A stretch of 12,576 nt of DNA from assembly GCA_964491625.1 (NCBI GenBank), contig CAZBIU010000201.1:1-12576 (forward strand), written 5' to 3'. The notes below the pieces were generated by a model that did not search any database, was not told where the DNA came from, and saw only the letters and a program-made list of their open reading frames with translations. Source of the stretch: Fen-1118 sp964491625 (lineage in GTDB: Bacteria > Myxococcota_A > Polyangia > Fen-1088). Of this stretch, positions 1 through 6,298 are shown piece after piece (the stretch's first letter is position 1; every line of letters starts with the position of its first letter). Both the position numbers and the translations under genes were made by a program.

Positions 1-198
1 CGCAGACGCTGCTTGGTCTGCTGCCCTCCTGACGCGATGAGATCAATCATGAGACTATCGGTATCCCTCCGGTTGCGATGTTTCGTGCTGGCGGGACGCA
101 GCCAGAGTTACAGCCCTAGCAGACTTCATGACCTTGCCAAAGCGAATCTGCATACCGGCTACAGGCCCCTTTCTCGCAAACATGGAGAGCCAAGAGCA

Positions 199-741
199 AT
201 GAAATGGAATTCCCTTACTTGCATTGCCTTGCACTTCCTTGCGGTGGTCGGCTTCTCGCGCACTGGAATCGCCGAGGATTCGGTGGCCGACTCGCATCCT
301 CCTCCTACTTCGAAACTTTCGAGATCGGGAATCGATGATGTTCCGGGCGACGAGCAGGCAATTCCCGACGGCTTTCATTTGGAAGAGCAGCCCAGGAAGG
401 CGCTGGAATTCACCGGAATCTTCACGTTCGGAGTTCCGTACATGCTGTCCGTCGCCGTCGGCGTTTCTCTTGTTGCCGAACGAACTGCTACGGCGGCCAA
501 CCCCTTGTGGCTTCTGGTGCCGGTCGCCGGGCCGTTCGCCCTAATGCTGTCCGTGAAAAACGGAGGAAACTCCGTGCTCTTCGTGGACGGCTGCGCACAA
601 GCGGTGGGTGTCGCACTAATCACTTCAAGTTTCATCTGGCCGCGAAGGGTTTTGGTCCGCAACCAATCCGCGCATGTCGAGCTCACCCCCATGCGAATCG
701 GCGCTGCCACAAACGGAATCGGACTGATAGGTAGCTTTTGA
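199..741 (+). CDS. Small exported/integral membrane protein, unknown function
   Basis: A 180-residue protein. The ATG at 199 is chosen because GGAGAG lies 9 nt upstream at 184-189 and because the protein then opens with a Sec-type signal sequence (about 1-25, charged start, hydrophobic core, ending near GIAED). The frame is open further upstream to 13, but that part has no protein-like character. After a polar, Pro/Ser/Asp-rich stretch (28-68) come three hydrophobic segments at about 70-93, 102-118 and 126-146. Motifs seen are FGVPYMLS, LVPVAGPF and FVDGCAQAVG, and the C-terminus is Gly-rich (IGAATNGIGLIGSF). I recall similar small membrane proteins from Myxococcota, but I cannot name a family or function. 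It stands alone, and the toxin-like frame begins 44 nt after its stop. Nothing recognisable was seen in bases 1-198. Confidence 0.7.
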   Translation: MKWNSLTCIALHFLAVVGFSRTGIAEDSVADSHPPPTSKLSRSGIDDVPGDEQAIPDGFHLEEQPRKALEFTGIFTFGVPYMLSVAVGVSLVAERTATAANPLWLLVPVAGPFALMLSVKNGGNSVLFVDGCAQAVGVALITSSFIWPRRVLVRNQSAHVELTPMRIGAATNGIGLIGSF

Positions 742-785
742 CAAAAGGTTGCCTGAAAAGGGTGAAAGCCCAAGTGCTGTCGTGA

Positions 786-1076
786 ATAGGAGCGAAATGG
801 GTTGCGCGTGCAATCGATGATCCCGCGGTTGAGAGCGGATGTGAGCAAATCGCAAGACAGATCCAGAAGCATATTGGCGGCAACATCATTCGAATCATGC
901 CCAAGGAAGCCCCGGCACTTGGCGGATTTCGTGGTAAGAATTGGGGATGGGCGTACCACGAAGTTGTCGTGGAGGCCGGACGAGTCTTTGACCTCACTAC
1001 CGATCACCTTGGAGCCTCGATTGAGGAATACACGGCCCTTTGGGAATTCCCTGAGGCCATCAACTTTGGATTCTAG
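786..1076 (+). pseudogene. Remnant of a polymorphic-toxin C-terminal tip, papain-like fold (start lost)
   Basis: The frame opens after TGA at 783-785 and reads 96 residues to TAG at 1074-1076. It reads far more like a protein than the overlapping longer frame. It begins IGAKWVARAIDD, has SGCEQIARQIQKHIGG, then a beta-type strand IIRIMP, a loop NWGWAYHEVVVEAGRVFDLTT, and ends EEYTALWEFPEAINFGF. Cys19 at the start of a helix, His58 before a beta strand and Asp69 after it match the order of a papain-like Cys-His-Asp triad. This layout is seen in papain-fold toxin tips of Rhs, CDI and type VI polymorphic toxins. No ATG, GTG or TTG occurs in frame before the Met at 897, which would remove the Cys. 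The adjacent frame (731-784, PEKGESPSAVVN) could join it through a one-base shift. It is therefore a detached or frameshifted tip rather than an intact gene. The fold assignment is inference from the motif. Confidence 0.55.
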
Positions 1077-1083
1077 GGGACTC

Positions 1084-1473
1084 ATGAGACATCATCAGAA
1101 GCTTTTCGAACAGGTCAGGCAGCTAACGAGCATGTACCTACCGGATACGACCTACTATTCTGCTGTTGCCTTTGTCTCAGGATACGATGCTGCCTGTGAA
1201 GGCGGGGTTCTCGAAGGATTTCGGGAATGGTTAGTTGTCAGGCTCGGCAAAGGATCGAACCTTGGCTGGCCTGCCCTTGTTCTGCACCTGGCATTCCCGG
1301 ATGCAGTATCGCCACAAGGCGAACAGTCGAGAAGTCCTGAGAATGAGCATCATGCGGTCGAAACGCTGTTTGACCTGATTGGCGATTACGACAAGATGCG
1401 CCTTGCGCGGAACGGACTCCAGAAGGTCTTTGCCGAGTATGAGTGCTGGGAAAACAGAAAGGAATCGACCTGA
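1084..1473 (+). CDS. Small protein, candidate immunity protein for the adjacent toxin tip
   Basis: A 129-residue soluble protein with no signal peptide or membrane segment. The ATG at 1084 is chosen because AGGGG at 1075-1079 precedes it by 4 nt. The frame is open back to 802, but bases 802-1076 are better explained by the toxin-like frame in another phase. The stop codon of that frame lies within the ribosome-binding site of this gene, so translation would be coupled if the toxin frame were translated. Recognisable stretches are MRHHQKLFEQVRQL, YYSAVAFVSGYDAACEGG, GWPALVLHLAFP and ENEHHAVETLFDLIGDYDKM. The look is of a small acidic alpha/beta protein. I do not recognise the family. The immunity role is inferred only from position: small, acidic, and immediately downstream of a toxin C-terminus. 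Base composition is clearly less GC-rich than the genes to the right, as is common for horizontally moved toxin/immunity cassettes. Confidence 0.6.
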   Translation: MRHHQKLFEQVRQLTSMYLPDTTYYSAVAFVSGYDAACEGGVLEGFREWLVVRLGKGSNLGWPALVLHLAFPDAVSPQGEQSRSPENEHHAVETLFDLIGDYDKMRLARNGLQKVFAEYECWENRKEST

Positions 1474-1620
1474 CTGTACGGTCCTGCTCACCGGTGGCCG
1501 CGAGATTGGTGCCAGTGTCTTGTAGAAAGGCAGAGGCGCGACTCCCAGGATCCCCAGCAATGGGACGGCTGGCGAGTAAGAAATTGATGGTGGCAGCATT
1601 TTCGGCAAGCTGCTAACACG

Positions 1621-1655
1621 GTTGCCTCACCGACGGCCAGCTGGCCGTCGGCAAC
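1621..1655. repeat. Perfect 22-bp palindrome within a longer hairpin
   Basis: Bases 1630-1651 are CCGACGGCCAG followed directly by its exact reverse complement. Outer arms GTTGCC (1621-1626) and GGCAAC (1650-1655) also pair if a few bases bulge. It is followed by TTCTTC rather than a T run. It lies 157 nt after the stop of the 1084-1473 gene and 17 nt before the ATG of the lipoprotein, so it falls in the lipoprotein leader. It could be a dimeric regulator site, a weak terminator for the upstream gene, or a dispersed hairpin repeat. The sequence alone does not decide. Confidence 0.6.
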
Positions 1656-1671
1656 TTCTTCAAGGTGATTG

Positions 1672-2127
1672 ATGCGCACTGAGACGCTCGGGAGAGTGAA
1701 TCCGTCGCGAGGTCTTCTTCTTTGCCTCGCGTGGTTGGCGGCCTGCGGTAGCAGTCCTCTGTCGATCACCAATGATGGCGGTTCGACCACGACTTCGGGC
1801 AAATGCAAATGGCCTGTAAGCCTCGACCTGACCGATGCATCGGACGGGCGTTGCAGGGCTATGCGGGCGTTTCTGTCCTGCACGCCGGGGGTGACTAGCG
1901 GCGCCGTGACCTGTCTCAGTAGCGATTTGACGAGGTGCTCAGACCTGGACACAGATCGGGATGCCTCTTTCGCTTGTCAAGACTACTGCGCTTCGAACGA
2001 GTACGGAGCGGCTTGCGGAACAAATAACGCGACATCGGGACCGACCCCGAACCCACCCGAAGGCTGCTGGAGGGCATCGGCGCCGGTCGGCAACGTCGTG
2101 TTCTATTGCTGTCCGTGCGGCGACTAA
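1672..2127 (+). CDS. Cys-rich outer-envelope lipoprotein, unknown function
   Basis: A 151-residue predicted lipoprotein. The ATG at 1672 is preferred over the TTG directly before it, because AAGGTG at 1662-1667 leaves a 4-nt spacer to the ATG. The N-terminus has Arg residues and a hydrophobic core followed by the lipobox LAAC, so Cys25 would be lipidated and the protein anchored in the envelope. After a short Ser/Thr/Gly linker (TNDGGSTTTSGK) there are 12 further cysteines, spaced through the mature chain and ending CCPCGD. The even number suggests a small disulfide-stabilised domain. Small Cys-rich LAAC lipoproteins with Gly/Ser/Thr linkers are frequent in Myxococcota (family knowledge). No enzymatic motif is visible. 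The gene is monocistronic, and it converges with the minus-strand operon ending at 2272. The 144 nt between them hold no strong terminator, only short GC stems such as GCGCA/TGCGC near 2197. Confidence 0.7.
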   Translation: MRTETLGRVNPSRGLLLCLAWLAACGSSPLSITNDGGSTTTSGKCKWPVSLDLTDASDGRCRAMRAFLSCTPGVTSGAVTCLSSDLTRCSDLDTDRDASFACQDYCASNEYGAACGTNNATSGPTPNPPEGCWRASAPVGNVVFYCCPCGD

Positions 2128-2271
2128 CACTGTAAACGCTGGGCGGACCCCCACATGGCGGTTGCCCACCGGGATCGGCAGTCTACGCGTATGCGCAGAC
2201 GATGCGCTGCTTGCTGCCAGCCCCTACATAAATCCCTTGTTGTGCGGAATTGTGTTCGCCTTGGCGCCGGC

Positions 2272-3204
2272 TCACTGGCGCGCGCAATCTACTGGGCCCG
2301 CGGTGTCGCGGCCGGCGAAGCCGTAGACGAAGTAGCTCTGCGGGATGCGCGGCATCTCGGCAGAACGGAGAAGGTCGATGGCGAATTTTCCGGGCGCGGG
2401 TTGCTTGGCCTTCGCGGGCGGCACGTCGACTGCGATGGCCCACGGCCCCGGGGTCTGCGACCCGGTCAGCAGCAGGACGAGCTTCGCGCCGGCTGGCGAC
2501 GTGGCGGCGATCTCGCCCGTGATCTTGCAACCCACAGTTCCCTTGCGCGCCAGCGTAATGGCAGGCTTGCGGGCGGAAGTATCGGAGCTCGTCTGCTGCA
2601 ACCCATCCTCCGCTGTGGCCGTCCGGTCGCCCTGCAGTTGCACCACGATGGTGCTCGATACGAACCGACCGAGCACGACCGTCAGGCCATAAGATCCAGT
2701 TGTCCACGGGATCTGCAGGGCCTTTCGCGCGTCGATGGTGAAGGCGTTCAGGGTGGTGCCTTCGCCGGCATCGCCGGGTGGTGGGCGCGAGGGCACGGGC
2801 TCCTTTTCCTCTTTGAACGCCAGGTCGGCCAGGACTTGCCCAGTCTGCAGGTTTTGGGCAACGACTACCATTTGTCGTTGCTGGTCGAGCAGCCGGTCGT
2901 CGCGCAGGCTGCGGACGAAATAGCCGGCCACCGGCAAGGTCTGCCGGCTGGCGACGATGACCCGCTTGGGCGCATCGATCAGGATGCCGTGGAAGCCCGA
3001 CTTGCCGATCTCGGCGACGACGGACGCGCGGGTGCGCTGGACGTCGCCCCAGAATTCGTCGTCCGCGAGCTTGAGCGGACCTGCGGCAACAGGTTTGGCT
3101 GCGGCGGTGGGCGCGGCCGGTGCTGCGGCGAAGGCCACGGACGCGAGGTGCGCGAGCGCCACCAGACACCCGAGGCGCGAGAGCAGGCGCGCGGACGAAC
3201 CCAT
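2272..3204 (-). CDS. Secreted/periplasmic paralogue of the upstream 347-aa protein, unknown family
   Basis: A 310-residue protein. Its ATG (3204-3202) overlaps the TGA of the preceding gene by one base (TGATG), which indicates translational coupling. Residues 1-26 form a Sec signal peptide (MGSSARLL, a hydrophobic core, then ASVAFA), followed by an Ala/Pro-rich linker (28-45). The rest aligns along its whole length with the gene just upstream. Shared blocks are EFWGD.QRTR, LIDAP.RV, PVAGYF.RSLRDD, RQM, PSRPP.GD.GEG.TLN, and in the C-terminal half GPW and YFV..F.G. About half the positions of the first 150 aligned residues look identical by eye. The pattern of alternating hydrophobic residues suggests a beta-rich fold. 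No catalytic motif is visible and I do not recognise the family. It is the last gene of the operon. The obvious difference from its twin is export to the periplasm, and loss of the Pro-rich middle insert. Confidence 0.8.
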   Translation of the reverse strand: MGSSARLLSRLGCLVALAHLASVAFAAAPAAPTAAAKPVAAGPLKLADDEFWGDVQRTRASVVAEIGKSGFHGILIDAPKRVIVASRQTLPVAGYFVRSLRDDRLLDQQRQMVVVAQNLQTGQVLADLAFKEEKEPVPSRPPPGDAGEGTTLNAFTIDARKALQIPWTTGSYGLTVVLGRFVSSTIVVQLQGDRTATAEDGLQQTSSDTSARKPAITLARKGTVGCKITGEIAATSPAGAKLVLLLTGSQTPGPWAIAVDVPPAKAKQPAPGKFAIDLLRSAEMPRIPQSYFVYGFAGRDTAGPVDCARQ

Positions 3205-4247
3205 CACTCTCCGATCATCTGTTCGGAGACCACGGCGATGGGCGCGGGCTGCGAAACGGCCTCGCCGCCGAATGCGGTCACGAAATAGGTCATCGGCGTG
3301 CGCGGAAAATCCGGAATCTGGAAGAGATCCACGGTGAAGTATCCGTCCGCCTCGGCGGGGTGGGGCGCCAGTGCCTGATACACCGGCACTTTCAGCCCGA
3401 CCACCCACGGCCCAGGCAAATCGCTGCCCGTGACCACCAGATGGATCGGCACCACCGCCTTTGCCTGCGGGTCGCCGACCTCGGGCATGGGCTCGCCTTC
3501 GCCGCGCGCTTCAACCCTGAACCGGCGCGGGATGGGCAGATGAAAGCAGCCCTGCAGGATGCACTTGCCGCCGTCTTTCGCCACCACCACCCGCTGCGCG
3601 CGCAGCTCGATGCCGGGCGTCTTCGACGCGGGCATGTCCAGCAGCGGCTGATAGTCCGGCGGCTGGCCAGTTTCCGGGTGCTCGTGGGGAGGTGGAAACA
3701 CCGACGGAGGCGGGGGCGGCACGGCCATGTCCCGCTGCTCGGCCAGGAAAGCGGCAACCGCGGGGTCTTCGTATTCGGTGGGATCGCGACCGAGCTCGAT
3801 GCTGACCGGGTTCGACACGAGCTCGCGCAAGATGACTGCGACGCTGTACCTCGATGCCTCCCACGGCAAGCCCAGCACGCCCCGCAGATCGAACGCGAAC
3901 ATGTTCAGGGTGGAACCTTCGCCGGGATCGCCGGTCGGGGGCCGCGACGGCGCGGGAATCTTGCCCGTGTCCAGGGCCAGCGCGATGGAAAGCTCGCCAG
4001 TGTCCTGGCGGACCGCAGCCACCAGCATCTGACGTTCCTGCTGGATCTTGAGGTCGTCGCGCAAGCTGCGGGCGAAGTACCCGGCCACCGGGACCGTGGT
4101 CCGGCGGTTGAGTGAAACCCGCGCCGGCGCATCGATCAGAAGGCCCAGAAACTGGTCGCGCGCGATCTCACCCACCACCTCGCCCCGCGTCCGTTGATAG
4201 TCGCCCCAAAACTCTTCATCTTGCAATCGCAGTTGGCCGTTGCTCAT
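3204..4247 (-). CDS. Cytoplasmic (no signal peptide) member of a twin-paralogue pair, unknown family
   Basis: A 347-residue protein. The ATG at 4247 has a strong AGGAGA Shine-Dalgarno six bases upstream and lies 10 nt after the stop of the metallopeptidase-like gene. There is no signal peptide: the chain begins MSNGQLRLQDEEFWGD, exactly where the mature part of its downstream paralogue begins. N-terminal half (about 5-155): EFWGDYQRTR, LLIDAPARV, VPVAGYFARSLRDD, PSRPPTGDPGEGSTLN. A Pro-rich insert (VPPPPPSVFPPP and on, about 175-210) is absent from the twin. The C-terminal half (about 215-340) contains CILQGC, LPGPWVVGLKVP and TYFVTAFGG. The fold is probably beta-rich, and no active-site motif is seen. 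Because it directly follows a putative exported peptidase, it could be a chaperone, cargo partner or immunity-type inhibitor. These options rest on context alone. Confidence 0.8.
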   Translation of the reverse strand: MSNGQLRLQDEEFWGDYQRTRGEVVGEIARDQFLGLLIDAPARVSLNRRTTVPVAGYFARSLRDDLKIQQERQMLVAAVRQDTGELSIALALDTGKIPAPSRPPTGDPGEGSTLNMFAFDLRGVLGLPWEASRYSVAVILRELVSNPVSIELGRDPTEYEDPAVAAFLAEQRDMAVPPPPPSVFPPPHEHPETGQPPDYQPLLDMPASKTPGIELRAQRVVVAKDGGKCILQGCFHLPIPRRFRVEARGEGEPMPEVGDPQAKAVVPIHLVVTGSDLPGPWVVGLKVPVYQALAPHPAEADGYFTVDLFQIPDFPRTPMTYFVTAFGGEAVSQPAPIAVVSEQMIGE

Positions 4248-4257
4248 GTCGTGTCTC

Positions 4258-6285
4258 CTAGTGAAGCGTGTCGATGGCGTCGGCCGTCAGGAACGGCTTG
4301 CAGCGAGCGCAGAATTTTCCGGTGCAGGTCGACCCGGCGCCGTTTTCACCGTACATGATGCACGTGCATTCGGGCTTGCCCGTGAAGTTGCCCGCATAGG
4401 TCGTGCCAGCCTTGCCGGCGCCGCCCGCGTAGTTGGCGGTGCTCATGCCATCGGCGCAGTGGGGCCCCTGGTGACCGTTGCCGGTGTACTTGCGTCCGTG
4501 GTCAGCGGCGGTAAGTCCCGGCGCCACCGTCTTCGTCACCTGGTTCAGGGTGTGGCCGAGCTCGTGGGCAAGCACGTCGTTGACCACGTTGGCGGATTGC
4601 TTGACCACGATGAGCTGAAGCCACGGGCTGGTACCGTCGGACTCGCCGAGATACGGGCCGTTCGCGCTCATCACGTCGAAGGTGAGGTTCACCTTTTTGG
4701 TCGCATCTGCGTTGAGCAGCGTCTTCGCCGCAACCGGCACTTTGACGGTGACGTAGCCGAGGTCGGCGCCGGTTTGGATCCAGGCGTCCACGTCGCGCAG
4801 GTTTCCGCTCTGCGCGCCGCCTGCTTCCGCCCAGGTGCCGCTCACGAAACCGGACGTGCCGTCCTTCAAGAACTTCGGGAAAAGTCCGCCGCCCACCCAT
4901 ACCTTCTTCCCAATCACGTCGGTGCCGTCCGACCATTTGACCTTGGTGGCCGAGGTGACCTCCAGGTTGAGGAAGCTCTTCTTGCAGTTGGCGCCGTTGG
5001 CGTCGTACTGGGTGTGGCAGCAGGCCACGTGCACGCCGACCGGGTTCTTGTCGTCGGCGAACTTGCCGTGGAAGGTGCCCTTGTTGTAGTCACCCAGGTT
5101 CAGCACCTTGTCGTCGTCGCCGGCGCCGCTGTCGATCCATTTGGCCGGCATCCACGAGACCGCCCCCGCCGGACCCAGAGCGGTGTCGAATTCGAAGTCC
5201 TTGTATTTTTCGTAGACGATCTTCACTTCCTTGAGCGCATCGGTGATGCGCGTGAGATCCGGCGCTGCCGCTCCCTTGGGCAGGCTCAACTGGTAGTAGA
5301 TGCGGCGCCAATTCTCGAATTTCAGCGGCGTGCCGGTGAACGAATCTTTGCTGCTGCTGACCCGCACCTCGCAGGTGTCGCCGCCCGCCAGGCCGAGCTC
5401 GAGCTTGAATTTCGCGCTTCCGTCGTCGGCCTTCAAGGTGACCTTCCCGGTTTGCGTCTTGCCGGCGTCGGTCTCGGCGACGTCGGTCACGTCCAGGCCA
5501 GCTACGATCTTCGGCTTGGGATCGTTGCGGGTGCTCTGTCGGGCGAATTTGACCTGAATGTAGATGATGTCGCCCTTCTTGCCTTTCTTTCCGTCCTTGT
5601 CGGCTTTCTCGCCGACCTCAATGACGACCTGGTGGCCTTTGCCGTCGAGGCCATCCGACGCGGTGGCCAGGTTGACGAACTGCTCGATGGGTTTGCCGTC
5701 GTCCTTGGGCCTGGGATTGACGAACACGGCGTCGAAGTTGCGCTTGACCTTCAGGTTGACCTCGCGCGGTTTGCCCACCGTCGGCGTGCGCTCGACGATT
5801 TCGAACGGGGCCGCCCCGGTCAGCTCGACCGCGCTGTCGTTCTTCTTCAAGCTGACGGCGCTCTTGCCGTCCTTGTCGGTCGGCGCGGGCTTGGCCAGCG
5901 CGTCGGGCCCCTGCTTGGCCGTGAACTCAAAGCCCGAACGGAGGGCGCCCGCCCCGTCCTTCGCGATGACGTGCAACTGTTTCGGCCACACCGTACACGT
6001 GTCGGCCAATCGCTTGCGCTGCTTGCCGATCATCTTGCTGTACTCGGTATCGGCCACCAGCTTGTAGTTGGCTTCGCTGTCGCCCACGTCGGGCACCGTG
6101 AAGGGATAGGCGAATTGCTTGTTCGCGTCGAGCGCGATGTCGCTCTTGCTGTGGATCTCGGTCTCGCTGCCGTCAGCGCCGACCTTCTTGATTGACAGCT
6201 TGACCATCTTTCCCTTCGACGGCCCCTTCTTGTGCTTGCCCTTGATGATCCACTTCTCGCCTTCAAAGATCTCTACGTTCGGCAT
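4258..6285 (-). CDS. HExxH zinc-metallopeptidase-like protein, putative exported effector
   Basis: A 675-residue protein. The ATG at 6285 is preceded by GAAAGGG with a 5-nt spacer and follows the upstream stop by 13 nt. There is no signal peptide or membrane segment. Residues 1-330 are Lys/Asp-rich, beta-type repeats rich in short charged loops (for example KKGPSKGK and KADKDGKKGKKGD). A middle region (about 330-560) contains NWRRIYYQL and a CC...C cluster near 420. The C-terminus carries VVNDVLAHELGHTLNQ with H574-E575-xx-H578, further His at 596, 605 and 609 (GHQGPHC), and CTCIMYGE (640-647), which resembles the Met-turn of metzincins. A Cys cluster C654, C659, C662 follows. The spacing does not fit the classical HExxHxxGxxH, so the third zinc ligand is uncertain. 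I recall similar HELGH...GPHC...MxG proteins near type VI secretion spike genes, but no spike, Hcp or PAAR gene lies in this window. The delivery route is therefore inference. Confidence 0.78.
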   Translation of the reverse strand: MPNVEIFEGEKWIIKGKHKKGPSKGKMVKLSIKKVGADGSETEIHSKSDIALDANKQFAYPFTVPDVGDSEANYKLVADTEYSKMIGKQRKRLADTCTVWPKQLHVIAKDGAGALRSGFEFTAKQGPDALAKPAPTDKDGKSAVSLKKNDSAVELTGAAPFEIVERTPTVGKPREVNLKVKRNFDAVFVNPRPKDDGKPIEQFVNLATASDGLDGKGHQVVIEVGEKADKDGKKGKKGDIIYIQVKFARQSTRNDPKPKIVAGLDVTDVAETDAGKTQTGKVTLKADDGSAKFKLELGLAGGDTCEVRVSSSKDSFTGTPLKFENWRRIYYQLSLPKGAAAPDLTRITDALKEVKIVYEKYKDFEFDTALGPAGAVSWMPAKWIDSGAGDDDKVLNLGDYNKGTFHGKFADDKNPVGVHVACCHTQYDANGANCKKSFLNLEVTSATKVKWSDGTDVIGKKVWVGGGLFPKFLKDGTSGFVSGTWAEAGGAQSGNLRDVDAWIQTGADLGYVTVKVPVAAKTLLNADATKKVNLTFDVMSANGPYLGESDGTSPWLQLIVVKQSANVVNDVLAHELGHTLNQVTKTVAPGLTAADHGRKYTGNGHQGPHCADGMSTANYAGGAGKAGTTYAGNFTGKPECTCIMYGENGAGSTCTGKFCARCKPFLTADAIDTLH

Positions 6286-6298
6286 CGTCGCCCTTTCG

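Noticed and set aside
13..198. N-terminal extension of the 199-741 gene
   Set aside because: The ATG at 199 has GGAGAG upstream and starts a signal peptide; the extension would bury it.
802..1083. N-terminal extension of the 1084-1473 gene (open from a TTG at 802)
   Set aside because: The extension has no protein-like features, overlaps the better toxin-like frame, and the ATG at 1084 has its own Shine-Dalgarno.
1488..1952. Minus-strand frames across the 1474-1671 gap
   Set aside because: They run antisense to the lipoprotein, and no motif or start signal supports them. The gap itself shows only the palindrome.
2155..3288. 377-residue plus-strand frame opposite the secreted paralogue
   Set aside because: Low-complexity Arg/Gly-rich translation. 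The minus-strand frame has a signal peptide and aligns with its neighbour.
4240..6195. 651-residue open frame on the plus strand opposite the metallopeptidase-like gene
   Set aside because: It is antisense to a gene with clear motifs and a good ribosome-binding site. Long open antisense frames are expected from strong third-position GC bias. The translation is rich in Val, Gly, Arg, Leu and Ala with no motifs.
4258..6285. Confident assignment as a type VI secretion effector
   Set aside because: No VgrG, PAAR, Hcp or adaptor gene is in the window and no MIX-type motif was seen. Kept only as a hypothesis.
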